Translations under genes and position numbers: made by a program
From: Halomonas sp. Bachu 37
GTDB taxonomy: Bacteria > Pseudomonadota > Gammaproteobacteria > Pseudomonadales > Halomonadaceae
Direction of reading: 5' to 3'
NCBI RefSeq assembly: GCF_039691755.1
Contig: NZ_CP137552.1
Location: 2,356,001 to 2,420,000 of the forward strand
DNA: 64,000 nucleotides
The notes under the pieces: generated by a model
Told to the model about the DNA's origin: nothing
Database searches by the model: none
The model's input: only the letters and a program-made list of their open reading frames with translations
In this document: positions 1 to 10,010 of the stretch, in pieces
Layout of the letters: each line of letters opens with the position of its first letter
Numbering within the stretch: the first letter of the stretch is position 1

Positions 1-1
1 G

Positions 2-1273
2 AACCCGGAAAACTACTTCACCATGTTCAACGCTATCGATGCCGAAAGCATGGACGTGGCCTGGCAGGTGATCGTCGATGGCAACCTCGACAACACCGAT
101 GCCGACTACACCGGTCGCTTCGTTGCCTCCAGCTGCTACAACTCGGAAAAGGGCATGACCTTGACCGAAACCATGCGCGCCGAGCGCGACTGGGTGGTGG
201 TGTTCGATGTCGAAGCGATCGAAGCCGCCGTCGCAGCCGGCGACTACAAGACGCTGGGTGGTGTGGACGTGCCGGTACTCGACGGTCGCAAGGGCTCGAA
301 GCTGACCCGCTATATCCCCATCCCCAAGAACCCGCATGGCGTGAATACCTCGCCGGACGGCAAGTATTTCATTGCCAACGGCAAGCTCTCGCCGACCTGC
401 TCGATCATCGCCATCGACAAGCTGCCGGACCTTTTCGACGGCAACATCGAACCGCGCGACACCATCGTCGGTGAGCCCGAACTGGGCCTCGGCCCGCTTC
501 ACACCACCTACGATGGCCGGGGTAATGCCTATACCACCCTGTTCATCGATAGCCAGGTGGCGAAGTGGAACATCGAGGACGCCATCCGCCACTACAATGG
601 CGAAGACGTCAACTACATCCGCCAGAAGCTCGATGTGCATTATCAGCCGGGGCACAACCACGCGAGTCTTACCGAGTCCCGCGATGCCGATGGCAAGTGG
701 TTGGTGGTGCTGTCGAAGTTCTCCAAGGACCGCTTCCTGCCGGTAGGCCCGCTGCACCCGGAAAATGACCAGCTGATCGACATCTCCGGCGAAGAAATGA
801 AGCTGGTACACGACGGCCCCACCTTCGCCGAGCCCCACGACTGTATCCTGCTGCGTGCCGACCAGCTCAGCCCCAGCCGGGTGTGGAAACGCGATGACCC
901 CTTCTTCGCCGAGACCGTCGCCATGGCCGAGGCCGACGGCGTCAATCTGGAAGGCGAAAGCAAGGTAGTCCGCGACGGCAACAAGGTGCGGGTCTACATG
1001 ACCTCTATCGCCCCGCAGTTCGGCCTGACCGAATTCAAGGTCAAGCAGGGCGACGAGGTGACCGTGGTGGTCACCAACCTCGACCAGGTCGAGGACCTGA
1101 CCCACGGCTTCGTCATGGTCAATCATGGCGCCTCCATGGAGATCGGCCCGCAGCAGACTTCCAGTGTCACCTTCACTGCCGACCGGCCCGGGGTGCACTG
1201 GTACTACTGCAGCTGGTTCTGCCACGCCATGCACATGGAAATGACCGGTCGCATGCTGGTCGAACCCGCCTGA
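2..1273 (+). CDS. nosZ: Nitrous-oxide reductase NosZ, 3' part (partial at window start)
   Basis: Periplasmic multicopper enzyme that reduces N2O to N2, the last step of denitrification. The frame is open from base 2 with no start, so about the last 423 residues are present. Seen: the CuA motif C-x3-C-x3-H-x2-M at nt 1208-1243 ([12 protein letters not shown]), in a C-terminal cupredoxin-like domain. Four His contexts of the CuZ-binding propeller are visible ([19 protein letters not shown]). The downstream nosDFYL order confirms the assignment. The signal peptide and the first His ligands lie outside the window; nosR would be expected further upstream (inference). The identification is firm. 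Confidence 0.97.
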   Translation, partial: NPENYFTMFNAIDAESMDVAWQVIVDGNLDNTDADYTGRFVASSCYNSEKGMTLTETMRAERDWVVVFDVEAIEAAVAAGDYKTLGGVDVPVLDGRKGSKLTRYIPIPKNPHGVNTSPDGKYFIANGKLSPTCSIIAIDKLPDLFDGNIEPRDTIVGEPELGLGPLHTTYDGRGNAYTTLFIDSQVAKWNIEDAIRHYNGEDVNYIRQKLDVHYQPGHNHASLTESRDADGKWLVVLSKFSKDRFLPVGPLHPENDQLIDISGEEMKLVHDGPTFAEPHDCILLRADQLSPSRVWKRDDPFFAETVAMAEADGVNLEGESKVVRDGNKVRVYMTSIAPQFGLTEFKVKQGDEVTVVVTNLDQVEDLTHGFVMVNHGASMEIGPQQTSSVTFTADRPGVHWYYCSWFCHAMHMEMTGRMLVEPA

Positions 1274-1342
1274 CGCTTCAGTAGTGCTGTGAAAGAAGCC
1301 ACGATGCGGGCCGACACGTTCGGCCCGCTGCGGGAGATTGCC

Positions 1343-2638
1343 ATGAAACGATATCGCGGCTTCATCGGCCGCCTGCTCCCCTTGGTATGGCTATGGCTGC
1401 CGGGCGGAGCTTACGCTGTCGATTGGCACGCCACCCCCGGCGAGCCGCTGCAACCTCTGGTCGAACAGGCCGCAGACGGCGACCGACTGTTGCTACCGGC
1501 GGGACGCTACCCCGGACGGGTCGTTGTCGACCGCACTCTGCACCTGCAGGGCGAACCAGACGCCGTACTCGATGCGCAGGGCCACGGCAACGCCATGGTG
1601 CTGGCCGCGCCCGACACTATTGTCGAAGGGTTACGTATCGAAGGCTGGGGCCGCAACCTGACCGAGCTGGAGGCGGGCATCTTCGTCGAGCCCGACGCTC
1701 ACGGCAGTACCATTCGCCATAATCGCCTGACTGGGCCCGGTTTCGGTATCTGGCTCGATGCCGTCAGCGATGTACGCGTGATCGACAACACCATTCGCGG
1801 TGATACCAGCCTGCGCTCTCAGGATCGCGGCAACGGCATTCACCTGTACGATGTCAGCCAGTCCATCATCGAATCCAACGATGTCGCGCAAACCCGCGAC
1901 GGCATCTATCTCGACAATAGCCGCCACAATGTGCTGCGCGGCAATACCCTGCACGATCTACGCTACGGCGTTCACTACATGTACTCATTCGACAATCACC
2001 TGGAAGGCAACCTGACCCGCCAGACGCGGACAGGCTACGCCTTGATGCAATCCAAGCGTCTGACAGTCATCGACAACCGCTCCATGGATGACGACAACTA
2101 CGGCATCCTGATGAACAACATTACCGACTCCACCCTGCGCGGCAACCGTGTCGAAGGTATCATCCAGCCCCTGGGGGCCGATGGCGAGGGTCGTCTCGAC
2201 GGCGGCGACGGCAAGGCGCTGTTCATCTACAACTCGCAGTTCAACCGTATCGAGAACAACCGCTTCGCGGACAGCGATATCGGCATTCACCTCACCGCCG
2301 GTTCGGAGGACAACCAGATGACGGGCAACGCCTTCATCGCCAACAAGCAGCAAGTCAAGTACGTCGCCACCCGCGAGCAGGACTGGTCCGGCAATTACTG
2401 GAGCGACTACCTGGGCTGGGATCTGGACGACGACGGCATCGGCGACACCGCCCACGAACCCAACGACGCCATGGATCACCTGTTGTGGCGCCATCCCGCC
2501 GCGCGCCTATTGATGCAGAGCCCGGCGGTCCTGGCGCTGCGCTGGGTCCAACGCCAGTTCCCGGTGTTTCGTCCCCCCGGCGTCAAGGACAGCGCGCCGC
2601 TGATGGGCGAGCCCAGCCGAGAAGGAAACGCCTCATGA
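1343..2638 (+). CDS. nosD: NosD, periplasmic copper-site maturation protein
   Basis: Beta-helix (CASH/PbH1 repeat) protein needed with the NosFY ABC transporter to build the CuZ centre of NosZ. Predicted 431 aa. Seen: Sec signal peptide MKRYRGFIGRLLPLVWLWLP ending near GAYA, then repeated N-x-I/L-x-G-N type rungs from about residue 100 to 350 (HNRLTG, DNTIRG, ESNDVAQ, RGNTLHD, GNRVEG, ENNRFAD). I chose ATG 1343, preceded by GGGAG, over an in-frame ATG at 1289 because the signal peptide starts here. The stop overlaps the nosF start (ATGA), implying translational coupling. Confidence 0.95.
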   Translation: MKRYRGFIGRLLPLVWLWLPGGAYAVDWHATPGEPLQPLVEQAADGDRLLLPAGRYPGRVVVDRTLHLQGEPDAVLDAQGHGNAMVLAAPDTIVEGLRIEGWGRNLTELEAGIFVEPDAHGSTIRHNRLTGPGFGIWLDAVSDVRVIDNTIRGDTSLRSQDRGNGIHLYDVSQSIIESNDVAQTRDGIYLDNSRHNVLRGNTLHDLRYGVHYMYSFDNHLEGNLTRQTRTGYALMQSKRLTVIDNRSMDDDNYGILMNNITDSTLRGNRVEGIIQPLGADGEGRLDGGDGKALFIYNSQFNRIENNRFADSDIGIHLTAGSEDNQMTGNAFIANKQQVKYVATREQDWSGNYWSDYLGWDLDDDGIGDTAHEPNDAMDHLLWRHPAARLLMQSPAVLALRWVQRQFPVFRPPGVKDSAPLMGEPSREGNAS

Positions 2639-3567
2639 CCCCGGTGATAGAACTGCAGCGCGTCACCAAGCGCCACGGCTCGTTGACGCGCCTGGCCGAG
2701 ATGGACCTCACCATCGAAACAGGTGAGATGCTGGCCCTGCTGGGGCACAACGGTGCCGGCAAGACTACCATCATGAAGTTGATTCTGGGCTTGATTGCCC
2801 CAAGCTCCGGCCGCCTCGATGTGCTTGGCGGTGCCCCCGACGGGCCGCATGCCGAACGCCTGCGGCGCCAGCTGGGGTACCTTCCCGAAAACGTCACCTT
2901 CTATGAGCAGCTCAGCGGGCGCGAGGTGCTTACCTATTTCGCCCGGCTAAAACAGGCCGAGCGTGACCAGGTCGCGGTATTGCTCGAACGCGTGGGTCTG
3001 CTCGAGGCCGCGGACCGCCGCGTCAAGACCTACTCCAAGGGCATGCGCCAGCGCCTCGGTCTGGCCCAGGCCCTGCTGGGCTCACCCCGGCTGCTGCTGC
3101 TCGACGAGCCCACTACCGGACTCGACCCCGCCGCCACCCGCGACTTCTATCAGACGGTGAAAGTGTTGCGCGACAGCGGCTGTACCGTGGTGATCTCTTC
3201 GCATGTGCTGCCCGGTATCGAGCCTTATATCGATCGTGCGCTGATCCTGGGCAAGGGCCGTCGCCTGGCGCTCGGCAGCCTCGAGCAATTGCGGGCACAA
3301 GCCGAGCTACCGCTGACCTTTCGCGTCCATGGCCACTTGCCGAAAATTCAGCATCACCACTGGGCCGACTTGCACCTCGAACCGACCCCGATCGACGAAC
3401 GCTGCATGGAGATCAGCGTCCCGGCTGAGAAAAAGATGCCGGTGCTGCGCCAATTGGCGGAGATGCCGGGTATCGAGGATATCGAGATGTCGCCTCCCAC
3501 ACTTGAACATCTCTATACGCATTTTTCCGCCCGATCCGCTTCCCCTGCGCCAGGAGACAATCCATGA
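2635..3567 (+). CDS. nosF: NosF, ABC transporter ATPase for N2O reductase maturation
   Basis: Cytoplasmic ATPase of the NosDFY complex that powers CuZ assembly of NosZ. Predicted 310 aa. Seen: Walker A GHNGAGKT near residue 37, signature YSKGMRQRLGLAQALL, Walker B LLLLDEPTTGLDP, and an H-loop SSH. The frame is open about 150 nt further upstream, but ATG 2635 overlaps the nosD stop in ATGA and begins the conserved domain. It is followed by another ATGA overlap with nosY. Confidence 0.95.
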   Translation: MTPVIELQRVTKRHGSLTRLAEMDLTIETGEMLALLGHNGAGKTTIMKLILGLIAPSSGRLDVLGGAPDGPHAERLRRQLGYLPENVTFYEQLSGREVLTYFARLKQAERDQVAVLLERVGLLEAADRRVKTYSKGMRQRLGLAQALLGSPRLLLLDEPTTGLDPAATRDFYQTVKVLRDSGCTVVISSHVLPGIEPYIDRALILGKGRRLALGSLEQLRAQAELPLTFRVHGHLPKIQHHHWADLHLEPTPIDERCMEISVPAEKKMPVLRQLAEMPGIEDIEMSPPTLEHLYTHFSARSASPAPGDNP

Positions 3568-4388
3568 AGGCCATGTTCATCGTCGCCGCAAAGGAGTTCC
3601 AGGACGGCCTGCGCAACCGCTGGGTGCTGGCGATCACCGTGATCCTGGCCGCCATGGCGATGGGGATCGCCTACTTCGGTGCCGCAGCCAGCGGTGGCCT
3701 CGGCTTTACCTCGCTGGCCACCACCCTGATCAGTCTCTCTACCCTGGCGGTGTTCCTGATACCCCTGATCGCGCTATTGCTGGCCTACGACGCCATCGTC
3801 GGCGAGCAGGAAGCCGGCACCCTGCTGCTCTTGCTGACTTATCCGTTGAGCCGTTCGGCGCTGCTCTTCGGCAAGTTCCTCGGCCACGGGCTGATCCTGG
3901 CCGTCGCTACCCTGCTCGGCTTCGGCATTGCCGGTATCGTCATCGCCATGGGGGCCGAAGGCGTTTCCCTCGTCGAGTTGAGCGCGGGCATGGCGCGGCT
4001 GATCGCTAGCAGCGTACTACTGGGCTGGGTATTTCTCGCCTTCGCCTACCTGATCAGCGTCACGGTTAGCGAGAAGGCGCGGGCCGCCGGGCTGGCGCTT
4101 GGGGTGTGGTTTCTGTTCGTGCTGGTATTCGACCTGGCGCTGCTGGCGTTGCTGGTCGGGGTCAAGCAGGGCGGTGACTGGCTGCCCTACCTGATGCTGC
4201 TCAATCCGACCGACAACTTTCGCTTGATCAACCTGGCCGGTTTCGACGCCACCCAACTGGAAAGCGGCATCACCGCCATCGCTCAACAAGGCGCGTTCCA
4301 CCCCGCTTGGCCGCTGCTGGCGATGCTGGCCTGGGTCGCGGCGTCACTGCTGTTGGCCATGCGTCGCTTCCATCGCCATGCCGCTTGA
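3564..4388 (+). CDS. nosY: NosY, ABC transporter permease for N2O reductase maturation
   Basis: Membrane subunit partnering NosF and NosD. 274 aa with about six hydrophobic segments and the ABC-2 permease layout. The N-terminus (MKAMFIVAAKEFQDGLRNRW) is the amphipathic K-E-F-D-G-x-R-N motif typical of NosY. The start overlaps nosF (ATGA). The C-terminus ends in a helix and a short basic tail (RRFHRHAA). Confidence 0.94.
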   Translation: MKAMFIVAAKEFQDGLRNRWVLAITVILAAMAMGIAYFGAAASGGLGFTSLATTLISLSTLAVFLIPLIALLLAYDAIVGEQEAGTLLLLLTYPLSRSALLFGKFLGHGLILAVATLLGFGIAGIVIAMGAEGVSLVELSAGMARLIASSVLLGWVFLAFAYLISVTVSEKARAAGLALGVWFLFVLVFDLALLALLVGVKQGGDWLPYLMLLNPTDNFRLINLAGFDATQLESGITAIAQQGAFHPAWPLLAMLAWVAASLLLAMRRFHRHAA

Positions 4389-4424
4389 AACCCGCTACCC
4401 GTGACGTATCACCGAGGATTCACC

Positions 4425-4958
4425 ATGCCCGCCCTGCTCCCTGTCTTTACACTCATCGCCCTGCTCCTGACCGGTTGCAACAATGCCACCGACACCGCCG
4501 AAGCGACACCGTCCCAGCCCATCGCCGACGACGACGTCTGTCATGTCTGCGGCATGCTCATCGCGGAGTTCGAAGGACCCAAGGGCCAGGCATTCATGGA
4601 GGATCGCACTGATTCGCGCAAGTTCTGCTCCACCCTGGAGATGTTCGTCTTTCTTCAGCAGCCCGAGAACCAGAGCCAGCTGCGCCATGCCTATGTACAC
4701 GACATCGGCGCAACACCCTGGGAGGCTCCCCGGGACGATGCATTCATCCTCGCTGAAGAGGCCTGGTATGTGATCGGCCACGACCGGCGCGGCAGCATGG
4801 GCCACACTCTGGCGTCATTCTCCAGCCGTGAAGTCGCCACTCGGTTCATCGAGGCGCATGGCGGTGAAGTGATCGCCTACGACGATATCGACCTCGACTT
4901 GCTCGGTAGCCTTGGGCGCGGCGAAACGAATCGCCATACCGCGCCCGATCACGGATAA
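4425..4958 (+). CDS. nosL: NosL, outer-membrane copper-chaperone lipoprotein
   Basis: Cu(I)-binding lipoprotein that delivers copper for CuZ assembly. Predicted 177 aa. Seen: lipoprotein signal with lipobox LLTGC at residues about 17-21; the C-x2-C-G-M copper-site motif (CHVCGM) near residue 42; and the R-K-F-C-S and M-F-x-F-L family motifs. ATG 4425, after an AGGA-like site, gives the proper signal peptide; an upstream in-frame start would add 8 residues ahead of it. It closes the nos operon, about 36 nt after nosY. Confidence 0.94.
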   Translation: MPALLPVFTLIALLLTGCNNATDTAEATPSQPIADDDVCHVCGMLIAEFEGPKGQAFMEDRTDSRKFCSTLEMFVFLQQPENQSQLRHAYVHDIGATPWEAPRDDAFILAEEAWYVIGHDRRGSMGHTLASFSSREVATRFIEAHGGEVIAYDDIDLDLLGSLGRGETNRHTAPDHG

Positions 4959-4984
4959 CGCACAGCCCAGGCCAGCCAGGCGGC

Positions 4985-5395
4985 TCAAGCCAACCATGAC
5001 AGGGGGCTGTGACGAACGGCGGCCCCCACCATGTAGAGAAACAGGATAACGGCCACTATAGCGGCACCGGCGCGAATCCGCGGCGTCGGCCCGCGCTTGA
5101 TCGCAACGGTACCAATGCCGATATAGGCCAGCAGCGCCAGCAACTTGGCGCCAAGCCAGGGCAGCTGCCAGGGCCACACCGAAAGCAGGACCATCAACGT
5201 CACGCCCAGGCCCAGCAGAGCGGTATCGATAAGGTGGGGCAGCACCTTGACCCAGCGCGCATGACGTAACGAACTTTCCCGCACCGACCACCAGGCGCGC
5301 AGCACGAAGAAGGTGATGCTCAGCGCGGCGGTGGTCATGTGCAGATGCTTGATGAGAAAATAGTGTTCCAAGAAAGCCACCTTCAAGGGGATCAT
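4985..5395 (-). CDS. SirB family membrane protein
   Basis: 136 aa with four hydrophobic helices and the SirB-family N-terminus (LIKHLHMTTAALSITFFVLR) containing the conserved K-H-x-H. The molecular function of SirB proteins is not established; the name comes from invasion gene regulation in Salmonella. It lies on the opposite strand to nosL, tail to tail. The start is uncertain: ATG 5395 lacks a good Shine-Dalgarno site, and a GTG five codons in would also fit. Confidence 0.85.
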   Translation of the reverse strand: MIPLKVAFLEHYFLIKHLHMTTAALSITFFVLRAWWSVRESSLRHARWVKVLPHLIDTALLGLGVTLMVLLSVWPWQLPWLGAKLLALLAYIGIGTVAIKRGPTPRIRAGAAIVAVILFLYMVGAAVRHSPLSWLA

Positions 5396-5414
5396 TTCAG
5401 GGCGTCAGCCCGCG

Positions 5415-5708
5415 CTAGGGAATCAACCAGGACAAAATCAGCAGCCCCAGCAGCGTGCGGATCAACCCGCCGATGATCGAGCCGCGCAGAAACGCCCGGA
5501 TACCGCCGAACACGATCAGCAGGCCGATGAGCAGCACGGCGAGACTCAGAAATGACGGGCTGATGCCCAGCGAACGCGTCAGCCCCTCCACGAAGGAGTC
5601 CATGGCGCCGAAGAAATTGGTGAAGATCGCCACGAGAAAATCGACGAAGCCGCGGATGATCTCGCCTATCGTCTCGCCTACCGAATCGAAAAAACCGTCT
5701 GCTTGCAT
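5415..5708 (-). CDS. Small membrane protein, unknown function
   Basis: 97 aa. Residues about 13-40 are an amphipathic/hydrophobic stretch, and two strong helices follow near residues 53-70 and 78-96. I do not recognise a family. ATG 5708 is preferred to an upstream TTG because the acidic-aromatic N-terminus (MQADGFFDSVGET) starts there, though no clear ribosome site is visible. It sits 19 nt upstream of the SirB-family gene on the same strand and may be cotranscribed with it. Confidence 0.6.
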   Translation of the reverse strand: MQADGFFDSVGETIGEIIRGFVDFLVAIFTNFFGAMDSFVEGLTRSLGISPSFLSLAVLLIGLLIVFGGIRAFLRGSIIGGLIRTLLGLLILSWLIP

Positions 5709-5811
5709 ATAGGGCTGGTTCCGGGAAGAGGTCCTCAACAGACCGCCGAGAGAGAGGCCGGTTCCGGGAACCGGCGCGTGTCATCCCGCGATGCTACCGC
5801 ACAAGGCGGGG

Positions 5812-7395
5812 CTACAGCACGCCCTGGCTGCGCAGGTAGTCGTCGTAGCTGCCGCTGAAATCGACGATGCCATCGTTACTCATGTCGAGTATCCGCGTCG
5901 CCAGCGAGGAGACGAATTCGCGGTCGTGGCTGACGAAGATCAGCGTGCCGGGGTAGTTCTCCAGCGCCAGGTTGAGCGCCTCGATGGATTCCATGTCGAG
6001 GTGGTTGGTGGGTTCGTCCATCAGCAGCACGTTGGGCTGGGTCAGCGTCAACTTGCCGAACAGCATGCGGCCCTGCTCGCCGCCGGAAATCACCTTCACC
6101 GACTTGCCAATGTCGTCGCTGGAGAACAGCATGCGGCCCAAGGCACCGCGCACCACCTGCTCGCCGCCCTGGGTCCACTGCGCCATCCACTCGAACAGGG
6201 TGGCATCGACGGCGAAATCGTCGCCATGCTCCTGGGCGAACATGCCCAGCTCGGCGCTGTCGGTCCATTTCACCGCGCCGGCGTCCGGATGCAGCTCGCC
6301 GCCCAGGGTTTTGAGCAGCGTGGTCTTGCCGATGCCGTTGGGGCCGATGATGGCGATCCGCTCGCCGGCCTCCACGGTCATTGAAAAGCGCTCGAACAGC
6401 GGCGTGCCGTAGCCCTTGGTGATCGCCTCCACGTTGACCGCATTGCGGTGGATCTTCTTGCCCTGGTCGAAGCGGATGAACGGGCTCACCCGGCTCGACG
6501 GTTTGATATCCTCGAGCTTGATCTTGTCGATCTGGCGTGCCCGCGAGGTGGCCTGCTTGGCCTTGGAGGCGTTGGCCGAGAAGCGGCTGACGAACTGCTG
6601 CAGCTCGGCGATCTGCGCCTTCTTCTTGGCGTTGTCGGCATGCTGGCGTTCGCGCACGGCGGTGGCGGCGGTCATGTAGTCATCGTAATTGCCGGGGAAC
6701 AGCGTGATCTCGCCGTAATCCAGGTCCGCCATGTGAGTACACACACTGTTGAGGAAATGGCGGTCGTGGGAAATGATGATCATGGTGCTGCTGCGTGTCT
6801 TGAGGATATCCTCCAGCCAGCGGATGGTATTGATATCCAGATGGTTGGTCGGCTCGTCCAGCAGCAGGACATCGGGGTCGGAGAACAGCGCCTGGGCCAG
6901 CAGCACCCGTAGCTTCCACCCCGGCGACACCTCGCTCATGGGGCCGAAATGCTGCTCGATGGGAATCCCCAGGCCCAGCAACAGCTCGCCGGCGCGGGCT
7001 TCGGCGGTGTAGCCGTCGAGTTCGGCGAAGCGCACTTCCAGGTCGGCGACGGCCATGCCGTCCGCTTCGCTCATTTCCGTCAACGAGTAGATGCGTTCGC
7101 GCTCCGCCGCGACCTGCCAAAGCTCGGTATTGCCCATGATCACGGTGTCGATGACGCGCTCGTCTTCAAAGGCGAACTGATCCTGGCGCAGCTTGCCCAG
7201 ACGGGCGCTGGAATCCACCATCACCTGGCCGGACGTGGGCTCCAGGTCACTGCCGAGGATTTTCATGAAGGTCGACTTGCCGCAGCCGTTCGCGCCGATC
7301 AGGCCGTAGCGGTTGCCGTTGCCGAACTTGACGGAGACGTTTTCAAACAGGGGCTTGGCCCCGAACTGCATGGTGATATTGGCGGTCGCGATCAC
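5812..7395 (-). CDS. ybiT: ABC-F family ATPase, YbiT type
   Basis: Soluble tandem ATPase of the ABC-F family, which act on ribosomes rather than in membrane transport. 527 aa, near the usual YbiT size. Seen: two nucleotide-binding domains with Walker A GANGCGKS and GPNGIGKT, two [11 protein letters not shown] / [11 protein letters not shown]alker B motifs, and between them an arm/linker rich in Lys and Ala (about residues 240-310). The family N-terminus (V)[11 protein letters not shown] begins at GTG 7395; the frame extends 21 codons upstream but that part is not conserved-looking. It is a single gene. Confidence 0.9.
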   Translation of the reverse strand: MIATANITMQFGAKPLFENVSVKFGNGNRYGLIGANGCGKSTFMKILGSDLEPTSGQVMVDSSARLGKLRQDQFAFEDERVIDTVIMGNTELWQVAAERERIYSLTEMSEADGMAVADLEVRFAELDGYTAEARAGELLLGLGIPIEQHFGPMSEVSPGWKLRVLLAQALFSDPDVLLLDEPTNHLDINTIRWLEDILKTRSSTMIIISHDRHFLNSVCTHMADLDYGEITLFPGNYDDYMTAATAVRERQHADNAKKKAQIAELQQFVSRFSANASKAKQATSRARQIDKIKLEDIKPSSRVSPFIRFDQGKKIHRNAVNVEAITKGYGTPLFERFSMTVEAGERIAIIGPNGIGKTTLLKTLGGELHPDAGAVKWTDSAELGMFAQEHGDDFAVDATLFEWMAQWTQGGEQVVRGALGRMLFSSDDIGKSVKVISGGEQGRMLFGKLTLTQPNVLLMDEPTNHLDMESIEALNLALENYPGTLIFVSHDREFVSSLATRILDMSNDGIVDFSGSYDDYLRSQGVL

Positions 7396-7460
7396 GTAAA
7401 AAGGTCCAGTCGAGGTGCAAAGGCACGCAATTCTACGCGCTAACGAGCGCGCATACACCT

Positions 7461-7483
7461 AGCGGCATGCAGACCATGCCGCT
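7461..7483 (-). terminator. Hairpin between hglS and ybiT
   Basis: Perfect 9-bp stem AGCGGCATG / CATGCCGCT with a 5-nt loop, directly downstream of the hglS stop on the minus strand. No T-run follows, so it is at best a weak or Rho-assisted terminator. Confidence 0.4.
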
Positions 7484-7509
7484 GGGCACCTTGCATGCAG
7501 CGCTCGCTG

Positions 7510-8859
7510 CTACACCAAAGCTGCCAACGCCGCCTCTAGCGACGCCTGCTGACGGCGCTCGTAGAGAGCGATCTCGTCGGTGACCTGGGCGCCGAGTGCC
7601 TCCTCGAACTGATCCTGGTTCGACTGGCTGGCGTAGTCGTCGCGTACATTGTCGCCCAGGTTCGACTGGAAGATTCCCGCGGCGCTGACCGGCAGGAAAT
7701 CCTCGTAGATCATCGGTGTGGCGATCAATGCGCCGGATTCCAGCAATGCTTCCACATCGGTATTCGCCTGGCCGCCCTTGGCGCCGGGTGCCGCGCGGTA
7801 ATGGAAAAATGCCAGGCCCTGGCGGCGCAGCGTATCGGCGTCATCGGGGAACTCGGCGAACACCTCGCCCAGACGCGCCTGGTGCTGGGCATTGTCAGCC
7901 GCCGGCGGAAGTTCGCGGGAGGCGGTCAGCAGACGATCGTAGAGCTTGCGCCCCTCGTTTGTCAGGGCGACGCCGCGCTGTTCGATCTCGCCGAAACGTG
8001 CCGTATGATGGCCGCCGGCTTCGTCAGCGAAGAGGATCGGTTCCTCCAGCGCCTTGAAACTGGTCTGGCGCAGCAGGATCGGGCAGTCACGCCGCGGCGG
8101 ACCTTCGATGATCGCCTTGGGATCGATGCCGTAGTCGGGCATCTTGCGCTGCACCGAATCGATATCCAGGGTTCGCGGCGTAAGGTGGTTGATATGCGGC
8201 CCGCGGAAGCACACCACATCGGCGATCAAGCGGTGCTCGCGGCTAAGCGCCTGGTAGGTGGGCAGGTCCACGGTGGCATCCTGGTGCCAGCGAAACGTCT
8301 CCAGCGCTTCGCTCACGAATACGTCGGCGTCCGCCTCGTTCAGGCCGCCCTGCTGTTCGCAGCGTTCGATCAATTCCCGGGCGGTGGGGGTGAAGATATC
8401 CCGCGCCTGGAGAATATTAGCGGCCCGCTTGCGCAGTTCGTCGCTTTCGATCAATTCCAGGCGCAGCAACGAGGTAAACACGCGAAACGGATTGCGCCGC
8501 AACGACTCGTCGTCCACGGGACGGAAGGCGGTGGAGTGAACCGGCACCCCGGCCTCGGAAAGATCGTAATAGCCCACGGGGTACATGCCCATGACCGCAA
8601 ACAGGCGCCGCAGCATGGCGAGTTCCGTCGGCGTGCCTACCCGAATCGCACCGTGGCGCTCGACACTCAGCCGATCCAGTTCCCCGGCATCGCGCAGCGC
8701 CGCCTGCTGCGAGGGATCCTGCGCCAGTACCTCACGGTTCACCGTATCGACCAGCTCCAGCAAAGTGCCGTACTGCGGCACTTCATGGCGGTACATGTCA
8801 GACATGGCCTGGGAAAAGCGGTCGCGAATCCGGTCGGGGGAGATAAAGGAAGTCGTCAT
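7510..8859 (-). CDS. hglS: 2-oxoadipate dioxygenase/decarboxylase HglS (DUF1338, YdcJ family)
   Basis: Fe(II) enzyme that converts 2-oxoadipate to D-2-hydroxyglutarate in D-lysine/2-aminoadipate catabolism (known for the Pseudomonas putida homologue). 449 aa. Seen: metal-site residues H69 (ERHG), H225 (HINHLTPRT) and E293 (GEIEQRG), one less than the P. putida numbering I recall (H70, H226, E294). ATG 8859 follows AGGAG; the frame runs 6 codons further up. A LysR gene is divergent and is the likely regulator. No other lysine-catabolic gene is nearby. Confidence 0.88.
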   Translation of the reverse strand: MTTSFISPDRIRDRFSQAMSDMYRHEVPQYGTLLELVDTVNREVLAQDPSQQAALRDAGELDRLSVERHGAIRVGTPTELAMLRRLFAVMGMYPVGYYDLSEAGVPVHSTAFRPVDDESLRRNPFRVFTSLLRLELIESDELRKRAANILQARDIFTPTARELIERCEQQGGLNEADADVFVSEALETFRWHQDATVDLPTYQALSREHRLIADVVCFRGPHINHLTPRTLDIDSVQRKMPDYGIDPKAIIEGPPRRDCPILLRQTSFKALEEPILFADEAGGHHTARFGEIEQRGVALTNEGRKLYDRLLTASRELPPAADNAQHQARLGEVFAEFPDDADTLRRQGLAFFHYRAAPGAKGGQANTDVEALLESGALIATPMIYEDFLPVSAAGIFQSNLGDNVRDDYASQSNQDQFEEALGAQVTDEIALYERRQQASLEAALAALV

Positions 8860-9102
8860 CGTCGGGGCTCCTGTCATGTCGAGTCAGGCCACACGGCATG
8901 CCGCCCTGCGCGCCTGCTCCATTAACTATTGATAGCTACCATGACAGCAGAGCCTCGCGCGCAGCACAAACGAAAAAAACCCGGCTATCCATTCCATTTT
9001 TTCTTGCGAAAGCCTTAAATAAGCTCCTAGACAGCGCAAGTAAATTTCGGCCTCGCATTCCATTAGCGAATCCGACTCCCGACAACCCGGAGCTACCCCT
9101 TG

Positions 9103-9990
9103 ATGGGACGTCACTTACCCTCTACCAACGCCATGCAGTGTTTCGAGGCGGCCGCCCGGCACTTGAGCTTCACCCGCGCCGCCGAGGAGCTGAACATCAC
9201 GCAAAGCGCGGTGAGTAAACAGGTGGCGCAACTGGAAACCCAGTTGCAGCACAAGTTGTTTCGCCGCGTGCGCCGGTCGCTGCTGCTGACACCCGAGGGC
9301 GCGATCTACCTGAGCGAGGTACGCAAGATCCTGGCGCAGATCGAGATGTCGGCCAATGTGATCATGACCTATAGCGGCCACAGCGAAGTGCTCAAGGTCG
9401 CCACGCTGCCCAGTTTCGGCTCCCGCTGGCTGGCCGACAAACTACCGGCGTTCCTCGCCGCCCACCCGCGCATTAGCCTAGAGTTTCATGACAAAGTGGA
9501 AGATTTCGACCTGGCACAGGCCGGTTTTGAGGTGGCGTTTTTCCATGGCCATGGCAGCTGGCCCAACCTAGAGTGCCACAAGCTGTTCGACGAGGAGGTG
9601 GTGGCCGTCGCCGCTCCGGACCTTCTTGCCGGCGGCAATATCCGTAGCGCCCGAGATATCGGCGAGTTCCCCCTGTTGCATCTTTCCACCCGGCCCGACG
9701 CCTGGCACCAGTGGTTCGCGCAGCAGGGCATCGCCTCGGATCGAAGCTATCACGGCAGCCGCTTCGAGACCTTCCATATGCTGGTACGCACCGCCATGGC
9801 CGGTGGCGGTATTGCCCTGGTTCCGCGCTTCGTGGTGGAAGAAGAGCTGGCATCGCAGCGCCTGGTCATCGCCTGGAGACATACGCTGGTCAGCGCCAGC
9901 GCCTACTATCTGGTGTACCCCGAGCACCTGGGAGAGCTTTCCAAGGTCAAGCAGTTCGTCGAGCACATCCGCCGCTGCGTACCTGCCTAG
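9103..9990 (+). CDS. LysR-family regulator (GcvA-like)
   Basis: 295 aa. N-terminal winged HTH (residues about 5-65, AAEELNITQSAVSKQVAQLE) and a periplasmic-binding-like effector domain, closest in style to GcvA-type regulators (FRRVRRSLLLTPEG). Start: ATG 9103 has GGAG 10 nt upstream; a TTG one codon earlier is also possible. It is divergent from hglS with about 240 bp between, so control of hglS is the simple reading (inference). The effector is unknown. Confidence 0.85.
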   Translation: MGRHLPSTNAMQCFEAAARHLSFTRAAEELNITQSAVSKQVAQLETQLQHKLFRRVRRSLLLTPEGAIYLSEVRKILAQIEMSANVIMTYSGHSEVLKVATLPSFGSRWLADKLPAFLAAHPRISLEFHDKVEDFDLAQAGFEVAFFHGHGSWPNLECHKLFDEEVVAVAAPDLLAGGNIRSARDIGEFPLLHLSTRPDAWHQWFAQQGIASDRSYHGSRFETFHMLVRTAMAGGGIALVPRFVVEEELASQRLVIAWRHTLVSASAYYLVYPEHLGELSKVKQFVEHIRRCVPA

Positions 9991-10010
9991 TGCGGCCGTA
10001 GAGAAAGCGC

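Noticed and set aside
7801..8925. 374-codon plus-strand frame opposite hglS
   Set aside because: Antisense of HglS, whose active-site residues are all in place.
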